NCBI RefSeq assembly: GCF_025630775.1
Contig: NZ_JAOSZE010000002.1
Location: forward strand, 186,001-250,000
Reading direction: 5' to 3'
Length of the DNA stretch: 64,000 nt
Source: Actinoplanes sp. KI2
GTDB taxonomy: Bacteria; Actinomycetota; Actinomycetes; Mycobacteriales; Micromonosporaceae
The notes under the pieces are model-generated. The model searched no databases. It was not told where the DNA came from and saw only the letters and a program-made list of their open reading frames with translations. The first letter of the stretch is position 1; the number at the start of each line of letters is the position of its first letter. Of this stretch, positions 32,999 to 41,036 are shown one piece after another. A program made the translations under genes and the position numbers.

Positions 32999-34135
32999 AT
33001 GCGACGCAGATGGACCGTGCTGGTGGCGGTGGCGGCGATGGTGACGACCGCCGGGTGCGGGCCGCTCGCCCGGCACCCGGTCGCCGCGGCCGGGTCGGCC
33101 GGTCCGACGGGCTCCACCGGATCGACGGGTTCCACCGGCCCCACCGCCTCCACCGGCCCCACGGGCTCGACCGGATCGGCGCCCCCGCCGACCGGTGCGC
33201 CGGGGCGGCTGTCGGTGTCCGGGTCGAGGATCCTTCAGCCCGGCGGGCAACCGATCGTGCTGCGCGGCTACAACTGGGGGCAGTGGGGCACGGCGCAGCC
33301 GCAGGACGCCGCCGACAACGCCGCCCAGGGCGCCAACTCCGTCCGCCTGCCGCTGCGCTGGTGGGGCGACTGGAAGAACAATGTGGACAGCCGGGACGAC
33401 GCGGCACCCGGGCACATCGACCCGGCCCACCTCGCGCAGCTGGACAGGACCGTCGGCTGGGCCACCGGTCGTCACCTGTGGGTGATCCTCTTCGTGGATT
33501 CCAACAACGGCCAGGGCGCCGGCGACGCCCAGGACAACTTCTGGACCGACCCGGCGATGCGGCAGAAGTTCGTCGAGGTGTGGCAGTTCCTGGTCGCGCG
33601 GTACGCGCACACCCCGTACATCGGCGCCTTCGAGATCCTGCCGGAACCGCAAGCGCCCGGCGTCAGCGACGCGCAGGTCCGCCAGTTCTACGACGCGATC
33701 ATCCCGGTGCTGCGCCGGATCGACCCGCGCACGCCGTTCGTCGTCGGGCCGAACCACAGCTACGACCTGAGGCGGCTGACCGCGGCGCACACCACGGTCG
33801 ACCGGAACGTCATCTACACCGGCGACTACTTCATCTTCGACCAGCCGCTGGCCCGGCTCCCCGACATCACCCGCTTCGAGCAGCAGTTCGACGCGCCGGT
33901 CTACATCAACCAGGTGGGCATCCCCAGCGGCAAACCGGACAGCGAGGCGAAGGCCCGGACCGTGCTGGCCGCCCTGAACTCCGCCGGGGTCGGCTGGTCG
34001 TGGTGGACCTATCGGATCGACGGCAGCAACCCCGGCGAACACGGCATCTACTACACCGACCCGCACGACCGGAACGCCTGGATCGTCAAGCCGGAGTGGC
34101 TCGCCCTGGTCGGCAGCTACCTGAAGCCCTCCTAG
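32999..34135 (+). CDS. GH5-like cellulase-family lipoprotein with collagen-like stalk; catalytic nucleophile replaced by Gln
   Basis: A 378-residue lipoprotein: VAVAAMVTTAGC puts the lipidated Cys at residue 20. A Gly-x-x stalk follows (GSTGSTGSTGPTASTGPTGS), about 25 residues of collagen-like pattern. The TIM-barrel domain starts LSVSGSRILQPGGQPIVLRG, with NSVRLPLRWWGD, HLWVILFVDSNN, FEILPEP (acid/base Glu at 216 but Pro where Asn is usual) and a C-terminal VGWSWWTYRID. At the strand-7 position, where GH5 enzymes have their nucleophile Glu, the sequence is VYINQVG with Gln-305. The protein may be a non-catalytic binder or belong to a variant subfamily. The ATG at 32999 follows GGGGAGGG. Confidence 0.8.
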   Translation: MRRRWTVLVAVAAMVTTAGCGPLARHPVAAAGSAGPTGSTGSTGSTGPTASTGPTGSTGSAPPPTGAPGRLSVSGSRILQPGGQPIVLRGYNWGQWGTAQPQDAADNAAQGANSVRLPLRWWGDWKNNVDSRDDAAPGHIDPAHLAQLDRTVGWATGRHLWVILFVDSNNGQGAGDAQDNFWTDPAMRQKFVEVWQFLVARYAHTPYIGAFEILPEPQAPGVSDAQVRQFYDAIIPVLRRIDPRTPFVVGPNHSYDLRRLTAAHTTVDRNVIYTGDYFIFDQPLARLPDITRFEQQFDAPVYINQVGIPSGKPDSEAKARTVLAALNSAGVGWSWWTYRIDGSNPGEHGIYYTDPHDRNAWIVKPEWLALVGSYLKPS

Positions 34136-34187
34136 GCCGATAGGCTGCCCGCCGACCTACCGCCGCTCGAAGAGGGATGTGTCACCG

Positions 34188-34589
34188 ATGGCCACAGTCA
34201 GCGTCGAGGCGTTCATCGAGGCTCCGGCGCGCCAGGTGTGGGACGCGGTCGCCGACGTCGGTGCGGTACACCGGCGGCTGTTGCCGGGACGGGTGGCCGC
34301 CGCCCGGGTCGAGGGGGACGTCCGCATCCTGACCATGCCGGACGGCACCCAGGTACGCGAACTCATTCTGGCCGTCGACCACGACATCCGCCGGATGGCG
34401 TACACGGTGACCGACGGGCAACGACTGCCGCTGACCTATCACCACGCGGCGTTTCAGGTGTTCGAGGACGGCGATCGCAGTCGCCTCGTCTGGCTGACCG
34501 ACGTTCTCCCGCACGCCATGGCCGATGTGGTGCGGGGCCGCGTCGAGCGGGGGATCCAAGAGATCAAGGAGATCCTGGAGCGGAAATGA
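34188..34589 (+). CDS. SRPBCC-family polyketide-cyclase/START-like protein
   Basis: A 133-residue helix-grip protein. It begins VSVEAFIEAPARQVWDAVAD, the usual SRPBCC strand-helix start. It then has LPGRVAAARVEGDVRILTMP, and ends in a long C-terminal helix RGRVERGIQEIKEILERK. The ligand pocket is formed by this helix and the sheet; the ligand is unknown. The ATG at 34188 follows GAAGAGGGA; the GTG at 34179 is too close to that site. Confidence 0.82.
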   Translation: MATVSVEAFIEAPARQVWDAVADVGAVHRRLLPGRVAAARVEGDVRILTMPDGTQVRELILAVDHDIRRMAYTVTDGQRLPLTYHHAAFQVFEDGDRSRLVWLTDVLPHAMADVVRGRVERGIQEIKEILERK

Positions 34590-34600
34590 GCACCCTGCAC

Positions 34601-35512
34601 CTAGGCCAGGATGTTCACCGCGCGGGCGATCACCAGCGCCACCGTCGCGAGCGACACGCACGACTGGGTCAGCATGAGCAGCTTGGCCCAGCGGGTCATC
34701 GGCACCGTGTCGGTCGGGCTGAACGCGGTGGCGTTGGTGAACGACAGGTACAGGTAGTCGACGAAGGTCGGCTCCCAGTCCAGGTGAATGTCGTCGGACA
34801 TGGCCATCTGGGTGAACTGGAAGTCCGGGTAGCGCTTGGTGGCGTTGGCCCGGGCGGCGGGACCGCCGCGGTCGAACTCCCAGTACCACAGCGCGAAGAC
34901 GATCACGTTGGTCAGCCACACCGCGCCCCCGATGACCAGCAGCGGGCCGGCGCGCTCGCCCTCCTTGCCGTGCACCAGATTGAGGACCAGGCGCGCCGCG
35001 GAGTAGACGTTGGCCAGCGTGGCCAGGCCGACCAGGATCAGACTGAGCGGGCGCACCCACCGGTGCCTGGTGGAGATCCGCCGCGGGTTGGCCACGATGA
35101 GCAGGGCCAGGATCGCGGCCTCCAGCACCGGCAGCAGCCACTGTGGCTTGATCGCCAGCCGGCTGGGCACGCTGAGCTGCAGCCCGATGGCCACCATCAC
35201 CGCGATCGCGACCGGCCAGCGGGGCTCACCGGCGGTGGGCCGCAGCCATGCGGGCGTGCAGACGTCCACCGCGTGGTCGAAGCGGCGGTGCCCGGTGGAG
35301 ACGGCCTCCCGCAGGTGGCCGGCCATCCGGTGCTCGACCTCGTTGAGGTGCTCGGCGAGGTGATGGTGCAGCAGGTGCTCCATCGCCTGGACGAGATGAC
35401 GGTGCTGGGCGTCGACCGGCGTTCCGTCGTCCGGCGGGGGCGGCGGAGCCGTCTGTTTAGTGAGGACGGGCTCCTTGTCGTTCACCGATCCATTGTCCCG
35501 CTGCCGCGCCAC
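34601..35512 (-). CDS. DUF1345-type membrane protein, possibly ion-channel related
   Basis: A 303-residue membrane protein. The first 95 residues are hydrophilic with a His-rich helical part (MEHLLHHHLAEHLNEVEHRM). About six transmembrane segments follow, from PVAIAVMVAIGLQLSV to MLTQSCVSLATVALVIARAV. The segment FVDYLYLSFTNATAFSPTDT then VPMTRWAKLLML is typical of DUF1345 and resembles a re-entrant pore loop of two-pore channels. Start choice is uncertain: GTG at 35512 (7 bases after the esterase stop) or GTG at 35485. Its neighbour upstream on the same strand is the erythromycin-esterase gene, so they may be co-transcribed. Confidence 0.75.
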   Translation of the reverse strand: MARQRDNGSVNDKEPVLTKQTAPPPPPDDGTPVDAQHRHLVQAMEHLLHHHLAEHLNEVEHRMAGHLREAVSTGHRRFDHAVDVCTPAWLRPTAGEPRWPVAIAVMVAIGLQLSVPSRLAIKPQWLLPVLEAAILALLIVANPRRISTRHRWVRPLSLILVGLATLANVYSAARLVLNLVHGKEGERAGPLLVIGGAVWLTNVIVFALWYWEFDRGGPAARANATKRYPDFQFTQMAMSDDIHLDWEPTFVDYLYLSFTNATAFSPTDTVPMTRWAKLLMLTQSCVSLATVALVIARAVNILA

Positions 35513-35519
35513 CGAGAAA

Positions 35520-36770
35520 TCAGACGCCGCTCGGATAGGTCTCCGGCTCCCGGGTGTCGATGTGCATCGGATGCAGCGGCCTCAGGGCCCGCGTCCGGTC
35601 CACCCACAGGAACGCGTCGTAGCGGTCGCCCAGCGCCGACGGCACGTAGTTCGCCCAGTGGTCGCGCTCCGGCCGATAGACCACCCCGATGGCCCGGTGC
35701 GGCACCGCGTCGACCAGCAGGTCGGGCCGGTCGCCCAGCGGCGGGAACACGAACATCGCCGCCGGCGGCGCGACCGCGTGCAGCACGTCCTCGATCGAGC
35801 CGGGCCGCCCGGCCGGCACACCCATGACCTCCATCGGCGCGCCCCAGGAGCGGCCGGCGACCACCGTGCCCCGATGCGATCCCAGGCCGACGAGTACGAC
35901 GTTGTCCGCGCCGAACCGCTCGCGGGCCAGCTCCCCCAGCGTCACCTCGCCGTGCAGGGACTGTTCGGTGGCCCGCCCGTCGCCCACGTGCGTGTTGTGC
36001 GCCCACACGACGGCCCGCGCGCCCGGCCCGTAGTGGTCGAACAGCCGGCCGAGTGTCGCGTCCATGTGCCGGTCGCGGACGTTCCAGGAGCGGGCGCCGC
36101 CCTGCATCATCGCCCGGTAGTAGTGCTCGGCGCCGGCCACCACCTCGGCGTTCTGCCACACCTCGAAGTCGGCGCCGCGGAGCTCGACGAGCATGCGTAC
36201 CACCTGGTCCTCGCAGCTGTGCGGGACGAACCTGGTCGCGTACGCGTAGGCGCTGGGGTCTTCGTGGTAGGGCTCGAGGCAGTGGTACGCCCGCAGCGCC
36301 ACCGGCACCAGCTCCGGATCGTGCGCACGCAGCCAGACCAGGATCTCCCGCAGCGACTCCCACAGCGAGTACACGTCGAGCCCGTGGAAGCCGACGGCCG
36401 CCCGGTGCCGGGCATTGTGGCCGCGCAGCCACTCGGCGAAGTCGACCAGTTCCTCGTTGGCCCACATCCAGGTCGGCCAGCGGTCGTACGCGAGCAGCGC
36501 CTCCCGCGGCGCCGGCCCGCCGCGCACCGCCGCGTCGACCCGCGCGCAGTCCGGCCAGTCGCCCTCGACCGCGACGAACGAGAAGGCGCGCTCCTCGATC
36601 AGCCGGGCGGTCAGCTCGGCCCGCCACGCGTAGAACTCGTGCGTGCCGTGGCTGGCCTCGCCGATCAGCACCACCCGCGCGTCGCCCACCCGGTCGATCA
36701 GCACGTTCAGGTCGCCCGGGTCCCGCAGCGGACGCGCGACCGCCGCCACCTCGTCCCCGTACCGGTGCAT
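35520..36770 (-). CDS. Erythromycin-esterase family protein
   Basis: A 416-residue member of the Ere/succinoglycan-biosynthesis family. The motif VVLIGEASHGTHEFYAWRAE contains the catalytic Glu and His. FSFVAVEGDWPDCARVDAAV, WMWANEELVDFAEWLRGHN and VVWAHNTHVGDGRAT with the second His pair follow, and the C-terminus is close to family norm. Known members open macrolide lactones, but most environmental homologues have unknown substrates; resistance should not be assumed. The ATG at 36770 begins the conserved part. A dense regulatory region of the divergent RHH gene begins 75 bases upstream. Confidence 0.88.
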   Translation of the reverse strand: MHRYGDEVAAVARPLRDPGDLNVLIDRVGDARVVLIGEASHGTHEFYAWRAELTARLIEERAFSFVAVEGDWPDCARVDAAVRGGPAPREALLAYDRWPTWMWANEELVDFAEWLRGHNARHRAAVGFHGLDVYSLWESLREILVWLRAHDPELVPVALRAYHCLEPYHEDPSAYAYATRFVPHSCEDQVVRMLVELRGADFEVWQNAEVVAGAEHYYRAMMQGGARSWNVRDRHMDATLGRLFDHYGPGARAVVWAHNTHVGDGRATEQSLHGEVTLGELARERFGADNVVLVGLGSHRGTVVAGRSWGAPMEVMGVPAGRPGSIEDVLHAVAPPAAMFVFPPLGDRPDLLVDAVPHRAIGVVYRPERDHWANYVPSALGDRYDAFLWVDRTRALRPLHPMHIDTREPETYPSGV

Positions 36771-36837
36771 GACCTGCGAATACCCCGCCGTCCCCCGGGC
36801 ATACGTCCGACCTCGTATCGCGCTGAGCCAGGGCGAC

Positions 36838-36874
36838 TTGCTGTTGGCATCATATTGGTGCCATAGTGGTGCCA
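36838..36874 (+). promoter_or_regulatory. Promoter with three phased operator units, probable RHH autoregulation site
   Basis: The 8-base units TGGCATCA (36845-36852), TGGTGCCA (36856-36863) and TGGTGCCA (36867-36874) start exactly 11 bases apart, one helical turn. TTGCTG (36838-36843) and CATAGT (36862-36867) can act as -35 and -10 boxes with 18-base spacing. The start codon ATG overlaps the last unit, so the transcript would be leaderless or nearly so. Ribbon-helix-helix proteins bind such phased repeats cooperatively, and the first gene encodes one. Confidence 0.6.
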
Positions 36875-37365
36875 TGGACCTGACGTCGTACGTGAACAAC
36901 CTCGGCCGCGAGTTCGCCACCCTCGCCGAGGCGGGCGGTCCGGAGGCGCGTGCGCTGGTCGAGCGCCTGACCGGGTCCCTCGAATCGGCGATCCGGATGA
37001 CGTTGCTGGATGCGTTGTCGGCGGCGGCCGACGAGATCACGCAGGATCTGGCGCCGGGGTCGGTGGCGGTGCGGCTGCGCGGGCGGGACCCGGATTTCGT
37101 GGTCAGCCTGCCGGCCGCGGAGGCACCGGAGCCCGCCGCCGAGGGTGAGCTGCAGGTCGCCGAGGACGGGCCGGCGGCGCGGATCAACGTACGCATGCCG
37201 GAGCATCTGAAGGCCGCGATCGAGGAGGCCGCCGCCCGGGAGGGCCGGTCGGTCAACGCCTGGCTGGTCCGGGCGGCCGCGGCCGGACTGCGGCAGCCGG
37301 CCGCGAGCACCGAGCCGCGCGGCGGCCGGCGGGCGCGGCAGGGCTTCACCGGCTGGGTCCGCTGA
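36874..37365 (+). CDS. Ribbon-helix-helix (Arc/HicB-type) regulator
   Basis: A 163-residue DNA-binding protein. The N-terminal part (SYVNNLGREFATLAEAGGPE, LDALSAAADEITQDLAPGSV) is helical. Residues about 108-135, ARINVRMPEHLKAAIEEAAA followed by REGRSVNAWLVRAAA, are a textbook ribbon-helix-helix as in Arc/CopG/HicB antitoxins. A basic tail RGGRRARQGF follows. The start at 36874 has no ribosome binding site and overlaps its own predicted operator. It is 40 bases upstream of the DUF4097 gene. No toxin gene is visible. Confidence 0.83.
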   Translation: MDLTSYVNNLGREFATLAEAGGPEARALVERLTGSLESAIRMTLLDALSAAADEITQDLAPGSVAVRLRGRDPDFVVSLPAAEAPEPAAEGELQVAEDGPAARINVRMPEHLKAAIEEAAAREGRSVNAWLVRAAAAGLRQPAASTEPRGGRRARQGFTGWVR

Positions 37366-37405
37366 GCAGCGGAACGACCCGACGAGTCACTACGAGGGGA
37401 TCATC

Positions 37406-38197
37406 GTGCCTACTTTCGACACGCCGGAATCCGTCACCGTCACGCTCGAGGTCGGAGTCGCGGAAGTGCGGATAACCGCGGGCGAGCGCGCCGACACCGT
37501 CGTCGACGTCCGGCCCGGCGACGACACCGACGAGTCCGATGTGCAGGCCGCCCGGCAGGTGCGGGTCGAGCTCGCGCACGGCGAACTGCGGATCATCGGG
37601 CCGAGGCGGACGTTCGACTTCTCCCGCAAGACCCGGGCGGTCGACGTGACCATCGAGCTGCCGGCCGGCTCAATGGTGAGCGCCGACATCGCCGCCGGGG
37701 ACATCCGGGCCACCGGCCGGCTCGGGCAGTGCCGGCTCAGGACCGGCGCCGGGCACATCACCGCCGACGAGATCGACGGCAACGCGGACGTGTCGACCGG
37801 CAGCGGCCGGATCGAGCTCGGCGGCGTCGCCGGCACCGTGGCGATCAAGAACTCCAACGGCGCCACCACGGTCTCGTCGGCCGGCGGTGACCTGCGGGTC
37901 CGCAACGCCAACGGTGACATCACCGTCGGGCGGGCCGGCGCCGGAGTCGACGCGAAGACCTCCAACGGCACCATCCGGATCGGTGCGGTGGTCCGCGGCT
38001 CGGTCGTGCTGGTGACCCCCGCGGGCGATCTGGACGTCGGCATCGCCGAGGGCACCGCCGCGTGGCTGGAGGTGAAGACGGGCTTCGGACACGTACGCAA
38101 TCTGCTCGAAAATGCCACCGGACCGGAGGAGGCGGCCGAGACCGTCGAGGTCCGCGCCCGCACGTCCTACGGCGACATCACGATCCGCCGCGCGTGA
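37406..38197 (+). CDS. DUF4097-family beta-helix protein
   Basis: A 263-residue protein built of short repeating strands (STGSGRIELGGVAGTVAIKN, SNGATTVSSAGGDLRVRN, ANGDITVGRAGAGVDAKT, SNGTIRIGAV), the adhesin-like right-handed beta-helix of DUF4097. It starts PTFDTPESVTVTLEVGVAEV and ends EVRARTSYGDITIRRA. No signal peptide is present, so it is probably cytoplasmic. Pairing with an upstream HicB/RHH-type regulator is, to my knowledge, recurrent in actinobacteria, which suggests a conserved but uncharacterised unit. RBS ACGAGGGGATC precedes the GTG at 37406. Its end overlaps the kinase gene on the other strand by 20 bases. Confidence 0.82.
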   Translation: MPTFDTPESVTVTLEVGVAEVRITAGERADTVVDVRPGDDTDESDVQAARQVRVELAHGELRIIGPRRTFDFSRKTRAVDVTIELPAGSMVSADIAAGDIRATGRLGQCRLRTGAGHITADEIDGNADVSTGSGRIELGGVAGTVAIKNSNGATTVSSAGGDLRVRNANGDITVGRAGAGVDAKTSNGTIRIGAVVRGSVVLVTPAGDLDVGIAEGTAAWLEVKTGFGHVRNLLENATGPEEAAETVEVRARTSYGDITIRRA

Positions 38198-38705
38198 CGA
38201 TCGGTCGCGTCAGCGCCCGGCGGACGGTCGCGGCCAGGGCGGCCGTGTCGACCGTCCGCGCGGTGTCGACCTCCACCAGCGGTCCCACCCCGAGCGGCGG
38301 GACGTCGCTCCCCCAGAGCTCCTCCTCGGTGCGCAGGTCGTCCAGGTGCCGCCCGTCCCGGACCCGGCGCCGATAGCGCTCGCGGGCGACCGCCACGTCG
38401 ACCTTGCACCGGACCTCGACGAAGGGACCGCCAAGGGCCTGCACCAACGGCAGGGCGTACGGATACCAGGTGCTGTCGACGACGGCGGCCGGACATCCTT
38501 TCGCGACCCGCAGAACGGCGTGCACCGCCGCCGCACCCAGGCGACGTGACTGTTCGACGGTCGCGGGGGCGCCCAGGGAGTCCATCAGCGCCTCCTTGAC
38601 CTCGTCCTTGGCGAGGTACGGGAGCCGGAGGCCGGACGCCAGGGCACGAGCGATCGTGGTCTTTCCGGACGCGGGCCAACCGCCCACGAGCACGTATCCG
38701 GTCAT
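38178..38705 (-). CDS. P-loop kinase, AAA_33/shikimate-kinase-like
   Basis: A 175-residue nucleotide-binding protein. YVLVGGWPASGKTTIARALA is the Walker A; LAKDEVKEALMDSLG is a switch-like acidic segment; AAVVDSTWYPYALPLVQALG is the region after the second beta strand; RERYRRRVRDGRH is a basic lid. The pattern matches small-molecule kinases of the AAA_33 group. The substrate is unknown. It is divergent from nothing close on the right; the next same-strand gene starts 57 bases upstream. Confidence 0.82.
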   Translation of the reverse strand: MTGYVLVGGWPASGKTTIARALASGLRLPYLAKDEVKEALMDSLGAPATVEQSRRLGAAAVHAVLRVAKGCPAAVVDSTWYPYALPLVQALGGPFVEVRCKVDVAVARERYRRRVRDGRHLDDLRTEEELWGSDVPPLGVGPLVEVDTARTVDTAALAATVRRALTRPIVTRGGS

Positions 38706-38761
38706 GGCACGGTGGTGCCCGATCGCGGCCGGCCCGACACCGGGCGGCGCGTGGCGACCGG

Positions 38762-39268
38762 TCAGGCCAGGGCCGCGCAAACATCGGTGGAGTTGCCGTC
38801 CCGGTGGTAGCTCGTGGTCACTCCGGACGGGGTGAGGGTGAACTGCACGTGGCCGGTGGTGTACGCCAGCTGCGGAACGCCGGAGTAGCTGTTCGCCACC
38901 GTGGTGAACAGCAGGAACGGGCCGGTGTAGTCCGCGCTGACCGAGTTGTCCGGGTAGACCGTGGTCGTCCCGGGCCCGCTGATGTTGTAGTGAAGGGTCT
39001 TGCCCGAGCTCACGTTGGTCACCGTCGCGGTCGCGTTTCCGGTGAAGTGGAACAGGGTGGAGCCATCGGGCCCGGCGGTCTTGGTCGTCTTTTCGTGGCT
39101 GACATAGTCGAGGCGGACGTCGAACGGGCAGTAGCCGCCGGTACCCGCGGTTCCGGTACCGGTGAGCGGGATGGTCCCGCTGTCGTACGGCGGCGGGGCG
39201 GCCCCGGCCGGTCCGGCCACGCCGACCAGCCCCACGACGACAAGAACGAACGACAAGATCCGTTTCAC
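38762..39268 (-). CDS. Small secreted beta-rich protein of unknown function
   Basis: A 168-residue exported protein. Signal peptide ILSFVLVVVGLVGVAGPAGA. The mature part has about ten short strands (LFHFTGNATATVTNVSSG, HYNISGPGTTTVYPDNSVSA, QLAYTTGHVQFTLTPSG) and two cysteines (YCPFDV, TDVCAA) that could form one disulfide linking its ends. Similar small secreted proteins are common in actinomycetes and have no known role. The GTG at 39268 follows GAGGAG. Confidence 0.75.
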   Translation of the reverse strand: MKRILSFVLVVVGLVGVAGPAGAAPPPYDSGTIPLTGTGTAGTGGYCPFDVRLDYVSHEKTTKTAGPDGSTLFHFTGNATATVTNVSSGKTLHYNISGPGTTTVYPDNSVSADYTGPFLLFTTVANSYSGVPQLAYTTGHVQFTLTPSGVTTSYHRDGNSTDVCAALA

Positions 39269-39487
39269 GGCCAACTCCTCGGACGGCGACAAACCCGCCT
39301 GCGAGGATACGGTCCATTTCGGGCATTTCCGCCGTCGCCGGGTCGGCGCGTCCGGGTCGGTATCCTCGCAGTCGTGACGTCCGGGCAGAGCCCGGCGCCC
39401 GCACGACCCCGCGACGAAAGGGCGACCTGGGGCCGCGCCGGCGCCGCTGTCCGACTCACCCTGAGGTATCGAGAGGGGGTGAGCCGC

Positions 39488-39691
39488 ATGACCGGAACCC
39501 TCCTGAAGCCGGGCGACGAGATCGACGTCGTCGTCACCTCGGCCAAGCCGTTCGGGCTCTTCGTCGAGTCCGATGCCGGTGTGCCAGGCCTCGTCCGCGG
39601 CGGCAGTGCCGCGGTCGGCGCGACGCTGCGCGTACGCGTCGTCGAGTTCGACGCCGCCGCTGCGCGATTCAGCGCCACGCTGATCGGCTGA
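39488..39691 (+). CDS. Tiny stand-alone S1 RNA-binding domain protein
   Basis: A 67-residue protein that is nothing but one OB-fold of S1 type: LLKPGDEIDVVVTSAKPFGL then FVESDAGVPGLVRGG and a final strand TLRVRVVEFDAAAARFSATL. Ligand surface residues Phe-Gly-Leu-Phe fit the RNA-binding face (FGxFV). GAGAGGGGGTGA precedes the ATG at 39488. Isolated S1 domains occur in IF1-like or polynucleotide-processing contexts; its partner is unknown. It stands alone between opposite-strand genes. Confidence 0.72.
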   Translation: MTGTLLKPGDEIDVVVTSAKPFGLFVESDAGVPGLVRGGSAAVGATLRVRVVEFDAAAARFSATLIG

Positions 39692-39713
39692 CAGCGGGGC
39701 CCGGCCGGCGCTG

Positions 39714-40319
39714 TCAGAGGCCGGCCGGGCCCTCCGGCGTCCCGGCGGGGAGCAGCCGCACGGTGTCGCCCGTTCCGATCGTCGCGCCGACGATCACCCG
39801 GGCGTTGAGGCCGCGCAGTCGCAGTCGTTTCCCCTCCTCGGTCCAGACGGCCTGGTGGGCATCGCGGCCGAACCGGGCGGCGAACTTGGCACAGCCGGTG
39901 TGCGGCTGGTCGGTCACCTCGATGACAGCCCGGTCGCCGATCGCCAGCCGGGATCCGGCCGGCAGGGCGTCGACGCTCAGGTCGAGATCGATGTAGAGCT
40001 GGTCCCCGGCGAGCGCCCAGGCATCATGATCGGAACCGGCGATCAGTTCGATGAAACGGGCGTTGATCACGTTCAGCTGCATGTCGGGGTGCGGTGACCG
40101 GTCGGCCGTTCGCGAGCTGGGCCGTCGGCTCCAGCTGTCGCCGATCAGCCCCGCGTCGGCGTCCAGCTCGGCCCGGGACAGCACCTCACGGGCATCGACG
40201 GCCGGCCGGCGTACGGCCAGTGCCAGGGTGCCGACGCCCCGGGGAGATCGCCGCACGAGGTGCAGCCCTTCCGCGATCTCAGCCGCAGACCGATGACGTA
40301 CGGTGATCGAGTCGTCCAT
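39714..40319 (-). CDS. MOSC-domain protein
   Basis: A 201-residue single MOSC domain. MOSC proteins bind sulfur carried on a cysteine and relate to molybdenum-cofactor sulfurases. QLNVINARFIELIAGSDHDA gives the early part, and DQPHTGCAKFAARFGRDAHQ contains the conserved cysteine in the family context (PCxxC-like position, here HTGCAKF). LRLRGLNARVIVGATIGTGD is the family's final barrel strand region. The start is the ATG at 40319. Function beyond the domain is open. Confidence 0.83.
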   Translation of the reverse strand: MDDSITVRHRSAAEIAEGLHLVRRSPRGVGTLALAVRRPAVDAREVLSRAELDADAGLIGDSWSRRPSSRTADRSPHPDMQLNVINARFIELIAGSDHDAWALAGDQLYIDLDLSVDALPAGSRLAIGDRAVIEVTDQPHTGCAKFAARFGRDAHQAVWTEEGKRLRLRGLNARVIVGATIGTGDTVRLLPAGTPEGPAGL

Positions 40320-40391
40320 GGCCCGACTGTCCCCGACGCCCACGCACGCGTCCAAGCGGTTTCTCGCACCACGAGACGGGCGCAGGACCGG

Positions 40392-40946
40392 CTACAGGTG
40401 TCCCGTGTCGTTGAAGCTGATCAGCGCCGGGGGTCGGCCGGTTTCCCACTGCACGGTGCTGATCGCGCAGTTGTCCAGGTCGAGGCCGATCCACCGCCAG
40501 TGCGGGGCGTCCAGCACGTGGCGGACGAACCAGCCGATGACGAAGTTGTGCGTGATCAGCAGTTCGTTCCGGTCGTCGTCGCCGACAACGCCGAAGTGCG
40601 CGACGGCCGCCCGCAACGCGGTCGCGTCCTCGTCGCGTTCGGCGGCCGGCACGTCGTCCAGCCAGCGAAGCCACCGATCCGGGTACGCGTCGCGGTGGTC
40701 CGGAGAGGGCACCGGCGTTCGGTCCGCGACGAAGTCGCAGTCGTGTCGCGGCACCCGGGGCAGATGGCCGGCGACGATCTCGGCGGTCTGGGCGGCCCTG
40801 GTCAGCGGGCTGTGATGAATCGTCGAGACGGGCACCGTCCGCAGTCGCCGGCCCAGCCGATCGGCCTGCTCACGGCCGAGTGGCGAGAGCCACCCGTCGG
40901 CCTCCTGTTCGCCGTGGCGGACGAGGTACAGCCGGGTGCGAGCCAT
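40392..40946 (-). CDS. Histidine phosphatase (phosphoglycerate-mutase-like) superfamily protein
   Basis: A 184-residue enzyme of the branch with RHG motif: LYLVRHGEQEADGWLSPLGR carries the phosphorylated His, HHSPLTRAAQTAEIVAGHL the second arginine, and LLITHNFVIGWFVRHVLD the distal His (THN in place of the usual THG/SHG). Length is at the short end of the family. Substrates may be small phosphates or broad-range. The ATG at 40946 begins the conserved strand. Confidence 0.85.
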   Translation of the reverse strand: MARTRLYLVRHGEQEADGWLSPLGREQADRLGRRLRTVPVSTIHHSPLTRAAQTAEIVAGHLPRVPRHDCDFVADRTPVPSPDHRDAYPDRWLRWLDDVPAAERDEDATALRAAVAHFGVVGDDDRNELLITHNFVIGWFVRHVLDAPHWRWIGLDLDNCAISTVQWETGRPPALISFNDTGHL

Positions 40947-41036
40947 CGTGGCCACCTTCCGTGTCGTTGCCCGGCAGGATAGATCGCCGACGCACCGGGC
41001 AAATCCGGTGGCGCGGCCCGCCGGACCCGCATTACG

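Noticed and set aside
35520..36770. Macrolide resistance call for the erythromycin-esterase family gene
   Set aside because: The family is broad and most members outside characterised Ere enzymes have unknown substrates; the sequence alone does not support resistance.
36874..38197. Toxin-antitoxin system made of the RHH protein and its neighbour
   Set aside because: The RHH domain is antitoxin-like, but the neighbour is a DUF4097 beta-helix without any nuclease or kinase motif, so calling it a toxin is not supported.
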